64,000 nt of DNA. Source: Phytomonospora endophytica. GTDB taxonomy: Bacteria; Actinomycetota; Actinomycetes; Mycobacteriales; Micromonosporaceae. Where the stretch lies: positions 77,367 to 141,366 of the forward strand of contig NZ_JACHGT010000019.1 of assembly GCF_014202425.1 (NCBI RefSeq), written 5' to 3'. Made by a program: the position numbers and the translations under genes. Below, one piece after another: positions 24,644 through 32,785 of the stretch (the stretch's first letter is position 1; each line of letters opens with the position of its first letter). Below the pieces are notes generated by a model that saw only the letters and a list, made by a program, of their open reading frames with translations, was not told where the DNA came from and did no database searches.

Positions 24644-25180
24644 ATGAAGATCCGCATCGCCGCCGTCGCGGCCGCCGCCGGGCTCGCCGCGCTCGCGACC
24701 GCCGCGCCCTCGTACGCCACCGACACCGCGCCCACCCCGGCGACCTTCGCCGCCGACGTCCTCGACGCCCACAACGCCTACCGCGACCGGCACGGCGCGC
24801 CCCACCTCGCCCACGACGCCGAACTCGGCGCCAAGGCGGAGGACGTCGCCGGTGAACTCGCCGCCTCCGGCGACCTCAGCGCCGACGCCGCCGCGCAACT
24901 CGCCGACGGCCTCGGCGTCAACCTCGCCTGGACCAACGGTGGCGACCTGGACGGTCACGCCATCGTCGAGACCTGGTACGACCAGATCACCGCCTACGAC
25001 TTCGACGAACCCGGCTACTCCGAGCAGACCGGGTCCTTCACGCAGGTCGTGTGGCGCGACTCGACCGGCCTCGGCACCGGCTACGCCGAACTCGACGGCG
25101 GCGGCTGGCTCGTCGTGACGCTGTACTCGCCCGCCGGGAACGTCGACGGCGAGTTCGAGGGGAACGTGGCGCGGCCCTGA
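24644..25180 (+). CDS. Secreted CAP/SCP (PR-1) domain protein
   Basis: The 178-residue protein has a Sec signal peptide (MKIRIAAVAAAAGLAALATAAP, probable cleavage near SYA-TD) followed by one CAP domain: LDAHNAYRDRHGAP at the start, then WYDQITAYDF and GSFTQVVWRDSTGLGTG, the last being the CAP signature 1 region. The short GAPR-1-like layout lacks extra domains. CAP proteins bind lipids or sterols, or act on the cell surface. GGGGGAG precedes the ATG by 8 nt. A heptanucleotide array starts 4 nt after the stop codon. Confidence 0.85.
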   Translation: MKIRIAAVAAAAGLAALATAAPSYATDTAPTPATFAADVLDAHNAYRDRHGAPHLAHDAELGAKAEDVAGELAASGDLSADAAAQLADGLGVNLAWTNGGDLDGHAIVETWYDQITAYDFDEPGYSEQTGSFTQVVWRDSTGLGTGYAELDGGGWLVVTLYSPAGNVDGEFEGNVARP

Positions 25181-25183
25181 ACC

Positions 25184-25302
25184 GGCACCCGGCACCCGGC
25201 GTTCGGCGTTCGGCGTTCGGCGCTCAACGTTCGGCGTTCGGCGTTCGGCGTTCGGCGTTCGGCGTTCGGCACCCGGCACCCGGCACCCGGCACCCGGCAC
25301 CC
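25184..25302. repeat. Heptanucleotide tandem array
   Basis: Seventeen 7-bp units without interruption: GGCACCC x2, GGCGTTC x3, GGCGCTC, AACGTTC, GGCGTTC x5, GGCACCC x5. The two unit types sit in blocks (A-B-A). The period is not a multiple of three and the array follows a stop codon, so it is not coding. Confidence 0.9.
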
Positions 25303-25598
25303 GGCAGGTTCTCTGAGCACGCGTGAAACCTACTCACACCGCAGAAATGTCACACCTCACCCGTACCGTGATTTTCGGGGCCCCTTTGAGGCGAGCGGGA
25401 GGACGCGCGTTTCGCACGTCCCTCCGCCACCGACCGCTGCCCACAAGACGGCAGCCGCGACGCTAGAGCGATCTATCAAGAACCGCGACGAGAACGGCGC
25501 CCCGACCGCACTGGCCGGGGCGCCGTTTCAGCGCCTCGATCACGCGGTCATCCGGCGCGCAGGCGTGGCTCTAACGCTCTCAAGCGTGCCGCCGGCCC
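25303..25598. other. Gene-free stretch between CAP and XPB genes
   Basis: It holds 26-bp repeat copy C (25462-25487) and a hairpin terminator, AACGGCGCCC (25494-25503) with GGGCGCCGTT (25518-25527) followed by TC, that would end the XPB transcript from the right. Nothing else was recognised. Confidence 0.6.
25462..25487 (-). repeat. 26-bp repeat, copy C (inverted)
   Basis: Reverse complement of copies A and B with one mismatch (25/26). Here the 20-bp core 25464-25483 is flanked by the direct 8-mer CCGCGACG (25456-25463 and 25484-25491). Confidence 0.65.
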
Positions 25599-27251
25599 TC
25601 ACCCGTCCAGCGGCCGCAGCACGTCGTCGCCGTCGACGATCGTGTACGCGTACCCCTGCTCGGACAGGAAGCGCTGCCGGTGCGCGGCGTACTCCGTGTC
25701 GATCGTGTCGCGCGCGACGACGGTGTAGAAGTGCGCCTGCCGCCCGTCGGCCTTCGGCCGCAGGACACGGCCGAGACGCTGTGCCTCCTCCTGTCGCGAC
25801 CCGAAGGTCCCCGACACCTGCACGGCCACCGCGGCCTCGGGCAGGTCGATGGAGAAGTTCGCCACCCGGCTCACCACCAGCGTCGACACCTCACCGGTGC
25901 GGAACGCCTCGTAGAGCTCCTCGCGCTTCTTCGTCGACGTCGAACCCTCGATGATCGGGGCGCCCAGATGCTCCGACAGCTGATGCAACTGCTCCAAATA
26001 GGCGCCGATGACCAGAACCTGCTCGCCCTCGTGCCGGTCGACGATCGCCTTCACCACCGGCAGCTTCGTGCGTGCCGTCGACGACACCCGGTACTTCTCG
26101 TTCGTCTCGGACGTCGCGTACGTCATGCGCTCGGCGTCGGTGAGCGTCACGCGCACCTCGGTGCAGTCCGCGGGCGCGATCCAGCCCTGGTTCTCGATGT
26201 CCTTCCAGGGCGCGTCGTAACGCTTCGGGCCGATCAGCGAGAACACGTCGCCCTCGCGGCCGTCCTCGCGCACGAGCGTCGCGGTCAGCCCGAGACGTCG
26301 GCGGGCCTGGAGGTCGGCGGTGAACCGGAAGATCGGCGCGGGCAGCAGGTGCACCTCGTCGTAGAGGACGAGGCCCCAGTCACGCGCGCCGAACAGGTCG
26401 AGGTGCCTGAACGCGCCCTTCGAGCGAGCCGTCATGACCTGGTAGGTCGCGATCGTGACCGGGCGGATCTCCTTGCGCTCGCCGGAGTACTCGCCGATCT
26501 CGTCCTCGGTCAGGGAGGTGCGGGCGATGAGCTCGCGACGCCACTGGTGGACCGAGACGGTGTTGGTGACCAGGATCAGCGTCGTCGCCTTCGCCTGCGC
26601 CATCACGCCCGCGCCGACGAGGGTCTTCCCCGCGCCGCAGGGCAGCACGATCACGCCCGAGCCGCCCGCCCAGAAGGACTCGACGGCCTCCTTCTGGTAC
26701 GGCCGCAGCGACCAGCCGTCCTCGGCGAGCTCGATGTCGTGCGCCTCACCGTCGACGTAGCCTGCGAGGTCCTCGCAGGGCCAGCCGAGCTTGAGGAGGG
26801 CCTGCTTGAGGCGGCCGCGTTCGGAGGGGTGCACGGCGACGGTGTCGGCGTCGTGGAAGGCGCCGAGCATGCCCGCGAGCTTCTTCGACTTGGCGACCTC
26901 GACGAGGACGGCGCGGTCGAGGCCGTGCAGGACCAGGCCGTGCGTCGGGTGGTTGAGGAGCTGGAGGCGGCCGTAACGGTCCATGGTCTCGGCGACGTCG
27001 ACCAGCAGCGAGTGCGGGACGGGGAAACGCGAGAACTTGATGAGGGCGTCGACGACGCTCTCGGCGTCGTGGCCGGCCGCGCGCGCGTTCCACAGGCCGA
27101 GCGGGGTGATGCGGTAGGTGTGGACGTGCTCGGGGGCGCGTTCGAGTTCGGTGAAGGGCGCGATGGCCACGCGGGCCTCGGCGGCCTCGGGATGTCCGAC
27201 CTCCAGAAGGAGCGTCTTGTCAGACTGGACGATGAGCGGCCCCGTGGACAC
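25599..27251 (-). CDS. XPB/Ssl2-type DNA repair helicase
   Basis: The 550-residue superfamily-2 helicase starts at GTG 27251 (VSTGPLIVQSDKTLLLEV), with GGAGGG 8 nt upstream. The motifs occur in order: Q-like RPYQKEAVESF, Walker A PCGAGKTLVG, Ia ILVTNTVSVHQW, DEVH (motif II), LGLTATLVRED (III), and the VI region RLGRVLRPK. An N-terminal damage-recognition-like region precedes them. The layout fits the bacterial XPB of M. tuberculosis, a 3'-to-5' helicase. It ends 25 nt after the second stem arm (25527) of the terminator. Its usual partner gene is separate (17219-19519). Confidence 0.92.
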   Translation of the reverse strand: MSTGPLIVQSDKTLLLEVGHPEAAEARVAIAPFTELERAPEHVHTYRITPLGLWNARAAGHDAESVVDALIKFSRFPVPHSLLVDVAETMDRYGRLQLLNHPTHGLVLHGLDRAVLVEVAKSKKLAGMLGAFHDADTVAVHPSERGRLKQALLKLGWPCEDLAGYVDGEAHDIELAEDGWSLRPYQKEAVESFWAGGSGVIVLPCGAGKTLVGAGVMAQAKATTLILVTNTVSVHQWRRELIARTSLTEDEIGEYSGERKEIRPVTIATYQVMTARSKGAFRHLDLFGARDWGLVLYDEVHLLPAPIFRFTADLQARRRLGLTATLVREDGREGDVFSLIGPKRYDAPWKDIENQGWIAPADCTEVRVTLTDAERMTYATSETNEKYRVSSTARTKLPVVKAIVDRHEGEQVLVIGAYLEQLHQLSEHLGAPIIEGSTSTKKREELYEAFRTGEVSTLVVSRVANFSIDLPEAAVAVQVSGTFGSRQEEAQRLGRVLRPKADGRQAHFYTVVARDTIDTEYAAHRQRFLSEQGYAYTIVDGDDVLRPLDG

Positions 27252-27457
27252 GAGCGGCCCTCCTCTCGGGCGCGAAAACAGATCTTCCAGTGTGGCACGA
27301 ATCCGGGTGACCCCGAAGTAAGCGCTCGCACAGACTCGGGTTGGTCTCAATACGGACACAGGCGCAACTTCCGGCTGTTCAGCGCGCGTCTTCTTCTGTA
27401 TCAAGGTCTTGCCGGCGCTCCCTGAGTCGGCATCATGGCAAGGGGAGGGCAGGAACG

Positions 27458-28288
27458 ATGCGGGTGAGACGATCGGTGCTGATCACCGCCGCGGTGGTCG
27501 CCGCCGCCGGGCTGATCGCGGGCGGCACCTACGCGTTCGCCGGCGACGAGGGCGACAAGGGCGCCAACCCCACGGTCCAGGACCCGTCGACGGGGCCCGA
27601 GCCGCGTCTCGGCCCGACCGAATCGCCCGGTTCGGCCACGCCCGACCCGTCGTCCTCCGAGTCGAGCGAGTCGCCTCCGCCGAAGGAGGAGAAGCACAAC
27701 TGCCCGGTCGGCAAGAAGCAGGCGAAGGTCGAGAAGCTCCTCAACCAGCTCGGTGGCTTCGGGACCCTCGTCGAGGACGGGGAACAGAGCAAGGCCGACT
27801 GCGCGGCGATCAAGAAGTTCCAGAAGCGTTACGACATCCGGCCGTCCGAGGGCAGCGCCGGCCCGCTCACCGAGAAGATCGCCAAGCGCCTCGTCGAGAC
27901 CGACATCGACAAGTGCGACGGCGATAAGGGCCTCGTCGCGTGCATCGACCTCACCCACCAGACGACGTGGATCATGAAGGACGGCGAGATCATCGTCGAC
28001 CCGACGATCACGCGCACCGGCATGGGCGGCGGATACCAGACGCCCGACGGGAAGTTCACGATCGACTGGCGCAGCGAGAAGGCCTGGTCGAAGCCGTACA
28101 AGGTGTGGCTGCCCTACTGGCAGCACTTCATCGACGGCATGGGCTTCCACGAGACGACGACGTACATCCACGACAGTTTCGGGTCACACGGATGTGTGAA
28201 CCTGCTGCACAAGGATGCCGTAAAATTCTACGAAACCCTCAAAATGGATACGACCGTCCACACGTTCGGTCGCAAGCCGGGTACGTAG
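27458..28288 (+). CDS. L,D-transpeptidase with peptidoglycan-binding-like domain
   Basis: The 276-residue protein has an N-terminal signal or anchor helix (residues ~6-30), a Ser/Pro/Glu-rich linker, a peptidoglycan-binding-like helical domain (residues ~80-145) and a YkuD domain. The catalytic motif HETTTYIHDSFGSHGCVNL carries the His and the nucleophile Cys of the S/T-H-G-C-x-N signature. L,D-transpeptidases make 3-3 cross-links in the wall and resist most beta-lactams. AGGGCAGG precedes the ATG. It is divergent from the XPB gene. The long repeat locus starts after its stop codon. Confidence 0.9.
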   Translation: MRVRRSVLITAAVVAAAGLIAGGTYAFAGDEGDKGANPTVQDPSTGPEPRLGPTESPGSATPDPSSSESSESPPPKEEKHNCPVGKKQAKVEKLLNQLGGFGTLVEDGEQSKADCAAIKKFQKRYDIRPSEGSAGPLTEKIAKRLVETDIDKCDGDKGLVACIDLTHQTTWIMKDGEIIVDPTITRTGMGGGYQTPDGKFTIDWRSEKAWSKPYKVWLPYWQHFIDGMGFHETTTYIHDSFGSHGCVNLLHKDAVKFYETLKMDTTVHTFGRKPGT

Positions 28289-28337
28289 CGGTCACCAGCG
28301 CTCTGGAGATGGGTGAAATTCCCAGGAAGTTCCCAGA

Positions 28338-28423
28338 GTGCCCCAAGCCTCAACTCAGCCCCCGGCGTCAAAGTAATAGTTGTTCCGGTCAAGCCGACTA
28401 GCTGATCGATCAGGCTTGGGCAC
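28338..28423. other. Inverted repeat downstream of L,D-transpeptidase gene
   Basis: GTGCCCCAAGCCT (28338-28350) pairs with AGGCTTGGGCAC (28412-28423) apart from one bulged C, enclosing 61 nt. The palindrome CTGATCGATCAG (28402-28413) overlaps the right arm, so two structures compete. It may be a terminator or a structured RNA. No tRNA T-loop is present. Confidence 0.4.
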
Positions 28424-28502
28424 CCGACCGATCGGCGCGGAACGAACTCCGGGGGCACGCGCCGGGGCAGGACCAACGGGCACGGTCCTCCCCGGCGCAT
28501 CA

Positions 28503-28561
28503 TTGTTTGTTGGCGGCGTTGTTTGTTGGCGGCGTTGTTTGTTGGCGGCGTTGTTTGGTGG
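28503..28561 (+). repeat. 16-bp tandem repeat
   Basis: TTGTTTGTTGGCGGCG occurs three times in a row from 28503 to 28550, then a diverged partial copy. It is T-rich, unlike its surroundings. Confidence 0.9.
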
Positions 28562-28655
28562 CGACTTCGTCGCCGTTGAGGGGAGACTCCGTCTCCACCC
28601 CAAGCCCCCCTCTGCTGGAGGCTTCGCCCCCTAGACCCCGATCCTGCTTCGCCGG

Positions 28656-28709
28656 CACCTGTGGGTGCGGTGGGTGGGTTAGCGACACCTGTGGGTGCGG
28701 TGGGTGAGT
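28656..28709 (+). repeat. 30-bp direct repeat, two copies
   Basis: CACCTGTGGGTGCGGTGGGT with a few more bases recurs at 28656 and 28686, a 30-bp period. A GC-rich hairpin block related to 16797-16846 lies just before it. Confidence 0.75.
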
Positions 28710-28807
28710 CGGCGGCGTTCGGGCTGGGGCCTCGGTGAGGGCCAGGGTGCGGCGTTCCGGCTCGCCACCTTGATGAGATTTGGTGCGGCTCGCGGACGGG
28801 GCTCGCG

Positions 28808-28863
28808 CCCCCGCACCCCCGCACCCCCGCACCCCCGCACCCCCGCACCCCCGCACCCCCGCC
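28808..28863 (+). repeat. Octanucleotide array 1
   Basis: Six units of CCCCCGCA and a seventh ending GCC. Confidence 0.95.
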
Positions 28864-29032
28864 TCGGAGTGTGCGACCCGCGCGCGAGCCGATCGCGAGG
28901 CGGGAAGTACCGGGGCAGCGAGAAGAGCTACGTGCGGCTCGCGCGCGAGCCGATCGCGTGCCGATGCCGAAAACGCGGCGGCGGCCGTGTAGCTCGCGGA
29001 CGGGGCTTGCTTCGCTCGCCGGTTGGCTCGCG

Positions 29033-29136
29033 TCCTCGCGTCCCCGCGTCCCCGCGTCCCCGCGTCCCCGCGTCCCCGCGTCCCCGCGTCCCCGCGTCCC
29101 CGCGTCCCCGCGTCCTCGCGTCCTCGCGTCCTCGCG
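29033..29136 (+). repeat. Octanucleotide array 2
   Basis: Thirteen units: TCCTCGCG once, TCCCCGCG nine times, TCCTCGCG three times. Confidence 0.95.
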
Positions 29137-29244
29137 TCGGAGTGTGCGACTCGCGCGCGAGCCGAGCGCGAGCCGATGCCGAAGACGCGGCGGCGGCCGT
29201 GTAGCTCGCGGACGGGGCTTGCTTCGCTCGCCGGTTGGCTCGCG

Positions 29245-29428
29245 TCCCCGCGTCCCCGCGTCCCCGCGTCCCCGCGTCCCGGCGTCCCGGCGTCCCGGCG
29301 TCCCGGCGTCCCGGCGTCCCGGCGTCCCGGCGTCCCGGCGTCCCCGCGTCCCGGCGTCCCCGCGTCCCGGCGTCCCGGCGTCCCGGCGTCCCCGCGTCCC
29401 CGCGTCCCCGCGTCCCCGCGTCCCCGCG
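29245..29428 (+). repeat. Octanucleotide array 3
   Basis: Twenty-three units of two kinds, TCCCCGCG (C) and TCCCGGCG (G), in the order 4C, 8G, C, G, C, 3G, 5C. Confidence 0.95.
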
Positions 29429-29500
29429 TCGGAGTGTGCGACTCGCGCGAGCCGAGCGCGAGCCGATGCCGAAGACGCGGCGGCGGCCGTGTTGTAGCCC

Positions 29501-30226
29501 GCGCCGGTGAGCCGATCGCGTGTAGGCAGCGATCCCGACCCTTTCGGTCGCACACCCGAGCGAGTGACGTCCGCAGATCGCGCCTGCTCGGATCACTCCC
29601 GCAGGTGAGTCACTTTCACGACCGCAGGCGGCCGGACTCCGCGCGGTGCCCGATGACGAGCCGCCGCGCCTTCACGTCACGTCCGCAGACGGCCGGACTC
29701 CGCAGGCCGCGCCTCCGAGCGGGAGCCGTCCGCGAGTCCCGTACCCGCAAGCGGATCACGCCTGCGAATGGGTCACGGTCCCACCCGCGAGCAGTGACCT
29801 TCTCCCCTCTCGTCTGAGGGTGTCCCGAGCAGCAGCACCGGTCGTTACGGTGCCGGGGGTGGGTGCGTTCGAAGAGTTCAAGGGGCAGGCGCTGGAGACC
29901 CGCGTGAGGCGTACGTCTTACTCCAGTTACTCCAGCAGGCGTGCGGGAAGACCGTTGAGGCGCGCGCTCGGCTTCTTGCGGCTACCGAGGGGGCCGGGAC
30001 TGCGGCCGTTGACGCCTCGGCGGCGGTTGGGGAGGCCCTGGCCGAAGCGGCCGGGGAGTTCACGACCTACCCCGTGGAGATCGGGGCGGGCGGGGGACGT
30101 CGCCGGTTCCGCACAGCCGAGCCGCGCCGGGCAGGTCTTCTGAGCCCGTGAGGCTCAAGGACTTCGAGCCCACGGCGATCCATCGCGAGGCGCTCTGGAG
30201 CTCGCCCGGGCGGGCTGGCCACCGCG
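29501..30226. other. Gene-poor stretch with decayed repeats and a broken ORF
   Basis: Short dispersed repeats occur at 29570-29720 (for example CGGCCGGACTCCGC near 29627 and 29687). From about 29900 to 30130 one plus frame reads like protein (AYVLLQLLQQACGKTVEARA, then AGEFTTYPVE) but has no clear start, and the likely N-terminus (VGAFEEFKGQALETRV, GTG near 29860) is in another frame, so this may be a frameshifted gene remnant. ACGACCTACCCCGTGGAGA occurs near 30063 and again at the start of the next gene. Confidence 0.35.
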
Positions 30227-30505
30227 ATGGCCACGACCTACCCCGTGGAGAGCAAGTTGGCCGCACTCGTCCGTGGCCGGGAAGACCCTTCCGGACCGAC
30301 AACGGCATACCTGGCGATGACGCGACGCGTCATCGGAACCGCCGGCCTGTGGGAGAAGGCCGAGGAGCTCGGCTCGGCCGCGCTGGAGCGCTGCGCCATC
30401 GGCCTCGGGCTCGCTCCGCCGGAGGAACCGGCCGGCTACCCGTGGAAGGTCGTGGTCAGCCACCCGGACGTCTCTACCGAGCCCGAACGCAAGGTCCCGG
30501 CGTAG
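30227..30505 (+). CDS. Small protein of unknown function
   Basis: The 92-residue protein (MATTYPVESKLAALVRG...) has normal amino-acid balance and an amphipathic helical middle (WEKAEELGSAALERCAIGLGL), then PYPW-like and VVVSHP segments. No membrane helix or known motif is visible. It lies at the right edge of the repeat locus. The first ten codons resemble the tail of the broken ORF upstream, which suggests the region arose by duplication. Its reality as a gene is moderately supported. Confidence 0.4.
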   Translation: MATTYPVESKLAALVRGREDPSGPTTAYLAMTRRVIGTAGLWEKAEELGSAALERCAIGLGLAPPEEPAGYPWKVVVSHPDVSTEPERKVPA

Positions 30506-30578
30506 CTCGGGCCGGACGGTGACGCTCCTGACGAAAGCGAACTGTGGGACGAGCCCCAGCGGCAACCGCCGGGTGCCT

Positions 30579-31670
30579 TCAGACCGCATCGAATCGGACG
30601 CTAAGCACCAGCCCTCCATCCCCCCGCGCCTGCGCCCCCACGTCGCCGCCGTGCGCGTCCGCGATCGCCCGCACGATCGACAGGCCGAGGCCCGCGCCGG
30701 GGTGTTCCGCGCTCAGCCCTCGGGTGAACGGCTCGAACAGACCGTCGACGTCCTCGGTCGCGACCAGCGGGCCGGTGTTCTCGACGCGGATCGTCGCCGT
30801 CCCGTCTTCTGTCCCGGTCCTCACGTCGACGTGGCCGCCGGGCTTGTTGTGGCGGACGGCGTTGGTGAGCAGGTTCTCGACCATGCGGGCCAACAGCGCC
30901 GGCTCGCCCTGGACCTCGGCCGGCTCCAGGCGGGTGGTCACCGTCAGGCCCGCGTCGGCCGTCGGCAGGGCCGTCTTCGCCAGTTCCGCGAGGTCGGCGG
31001 GTGCGCGGCGGAGTCGCGTCGTCTGGGCCCTGGCGAGTACGAGCAGGCCGTCGAGGGTGCGCTGGCTGCGCTCGGTCTCCACGCGGACGTCGGCGGCCAT
31101 GGCGAGCAGCTCCTCTCTCGTCGGGTCGCCGTCGAGGGTGACGTCGACGGCGGTCCTGGTGGTGGCCAGGGGCGTCCTGAGCTCGTGGGCGGCGTTGGCG
31201 ACGAACATCCGGTGCGCGTCCAGCCCGCGCTGGACGCGGTCGAGCATGCCGTTGAGGGTCGTGGCGAGCGCGGCGAGTTCGTCGGCGGGGGCGGTGACGG
31301 GGACGCGTTCGTCGAGGTGTTCGGCCGAGAGGCGGTCGGCGGTCGCCGTCATGGTCCGGATGGGGCGGAGGACCTTGCCGGCGACCAGCCAGCCGAGGAG
31401 GGCGGCCAGGGCGGTGACGACGGTCAGCGCGATGGCGGAGCGGGTGAGGAGGTCTTCGACGACCTGGTCGCGGAGGGCGTCGGCGGAGGGGACGTCGGGG
31501 GCGGGTGGGATGTCGCCGTGGCCGGTTCCCAGCAGCAGCACGGTGAAGCGGCGTTCGAGGCTCTGGCGGACCAGGACGTGCGTGATGGCGATGAGGGCGA
31601 TGCCCGCCGCGAGCACCAGACCGGTGAACAGGACGGTCAGGCGGGCTCGGGCGGACATCCTCGGGGTCAC
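30579..31670 (-). CDS. Sensor histidine kinase without adjacent regulator
   Basis: The 363-residue kinase has two membrane helices (residues ~9-30 and ~77-99) enclosing a short 45-residue sensor loop, a HAMP domain (KVLRPIRTMTATADRLS), the HisKA motif FVANAAHELRTPLATTRTAVD with phospho-acceptor His, and an ATPase domain (NLLTNAVRHN; GAGLGLSIVRAIADAHGG). The GTG start overlaps the stop of the preceding gene, so the two are coupled. No response regulator is encoded on either side. The overlapping membrane gene could supply the signal. Confidence 0.88.
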   Translation of the reverse strand: MTPRMSARARLTVLFTGLVLAAGIALIAITHVLVRQSLERRFTVLLLGTGHGDIPPAPDVPSADALRDQVVEDLLTRSAIALTVVTALAALLGWLVAGKVLRPIRTMTATADRLSAEHLDERVPVTAPADELAALATTLNGMLDRVQRGLDAHRMFVANAAHELRTPLATTRTAVDVTLDGDPTREELLAMAADVRVETERSQRTLDGLLVLARAQTTRLRRAPADLAELAKTALPTADAGLTVTTRLEPAEVQGEPALLARMVENLLTNAVRHNKPGGHVDVRTGTEDGTATIRVENTGPLVATEDVDGLFEPFTRGLSAEHPGAGLGLSIVRAIADAHGGDVGAQARGDGGLVLSVRFDAV

Positions 31671-32617
31671 CGGGCAAGCCTACGGAGCGAGACGGCCCGG
31701 ATGACCAGTGTCGCCACGGCGGTGAGGGTCGCGATCGCGGCGAGGGCGGTCCAGGTCGCGGTGTCGGGGTGGATCAGCGACTGACCGCGGGCGGCCTGCC
31801 AGGCGACGACACCGAACAGGCCGGTGTGGGCGAAGGCGGCGGTCGTCATGAGCCGGGCGCGGACCTTCTCGTCGCGAAGCCAGGCGCGGCGGGCGGCGAG
31901 CGCGCCGAGGGCGAGGGTCAGCAGCAGCAGGACGTGGATGCCGTGGAGGCCGACGAAGTGGGGGATGCGGACGTCGCCGCCGTCGGCGTTCCAGTTCGTG
32001 ACGGCCATGCCGTGGCCGTCGCCGCCGATGCCGTGGCCGCCGAGCAGTTCGACGTTCTCCCCGGCGGCGTTGAGGGCGGTGCGCGGGGCCGGGTCCATGA
32101 ACGGGCCGAGGAAGGCGATGACGAGCATGCCCGCCGTGGCCAGGAGGACCCCGGCGCGGATGGCGACGTTGAGGGCCCGGTCTCCGGTGCGCTGTCTCAG
32201 GACCAGGATCGCGACGAGCACATTGGACAGCAGGATCGGCGGGACGCCGTAGGAGAAGACGGCCTGGACGAGGGTGTTGAAGGAGCCGGTGGAGACGTTG
32301 AAGTGGCTGAAGGTGCCGAGCGCGGCGGCCGCGGTGATGACGGCGATGTCGGCGACGGAGAAGACGGCGTGCGCCAGACCGGTCCACCAGCCGAAGCGCC
32401 TTCCCTTGCGCAGCTTGGCGAGCAGCCAGGCCAGGGTGAGGCCGTAGAGGGTGAAGGCGAAGCCGAATTTCAGCGGCTTCAGCCAGACCGACTCGCCCAG
32501 GAGGGTCCGGTCGTCGACGATGAGGCCGACGGCCGAGACGACCATGACGACGGCCATGAAGGCCGCGTTGACCAGCAGTGGGCGGTGCCAGGCGCGTACG
32601 TTTCGCAGAAGGTTCAC
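31667..32617 (-). CDS. Polytopic membrane protein coupled to kinase gene
   Basis: The 316-residue protein has about seven to eight hydrophobic helices. HFVGLHGIHVLLLLTLALG and a loop with several His (ELLGGHGIGGDGHG) could bind metal or haem. Its stop overlaps the kinase start by 4 nt, so the two proteins are made together. It might be the sensory or effector membrane partner of the kinase, but this is inference. No family was recognised. Confidence 0.65.
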   Translation of the reverse strand: MNLLRNVRAWHRPLLVNAAFMAVVMVVSAVGLIVDDRTLLGESVWLKPLKFGFAFTLYGLTLAWLLAKLRKGRRFGWWTGLAHAVFSVADIAVITAAAALGTFSHFNVSTGSFNTLVQAVFSYGVPPILLSNVLVAILVLRQRTGDRALNVAIRAGVLLATAGMLVIAFLGPFMDPAPRTALNAAGENVELLGGHGIGGDGHGMAVTNWNADGGDVRIPHFVGLHGIHVLLLLTLALGALAARRAWLRDEKVRARLMTTAAFAHTGLFGVVAWQAARGQSLIHPDTATWTALAAIATLTAVATLVIRAVSLRRLAR

Positions 32618-32785
32618 GGTGTTCCCGTCCTTGTCGCGGCCGGGTCTTTCCCGGGCCGGCGAAAGCGTGCGGGGTCGCGGATACAGTGCGGTTTCATCGC
32701 TCCTTCACGCGGTTTCGGCCGCCTACAGGCCGATCCCGGCGGCGGTGGACTTGGCGCGCCGGGCACGGCGGTGGATGCTGGTCGG

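Larger units (their letters stand above)
28788..29500. repeat. Cassette-octamer repeat locus
   Basis: A conserved ~108-bp cassette (best copy 29137-29244, from TCGGAGTGTGCGACTCGCGC to CGGTTGGCTCGCG) alternates with octanucleotide arrays. The order is the cassette end (28788-28807), array 1, a cassette enlarged to 169 bp (28864-29032), array 2, the cassette (29137-29244), array 3, and a cassette that diverges after ~70 bp (29429-29500). Cassettes contain palindromes such as CGGCTCGCG-CGCGAGCCG (28931-28948). All six frames of the arrays are open only because 8 and 3 are coprime. Confidence 0.85.

Noticed and set aside
28338-28423. tRNA-like gene downstream of the L,D-transpeptidase
   Set aside because: The end pairing is right for a long stem, but no T-loop (GTTCGA), D-loop or anticodon arm can be drawn.
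28808-29428. CRISPR array
   Set aside because: The octamer units are directly adjacent, without unique spacers; the ~108-bp cassettes are repeated rather than unique, and no cas genes are present.
28928-29817. Repeat-rich proteins (RPRVPASP or GRGDAGTR repeats) across the octamer arrays
   Set aside because: An 8-bp repeat is open in all six frames; the frames lack ribosome-binding sites and end in unrelated sequence.
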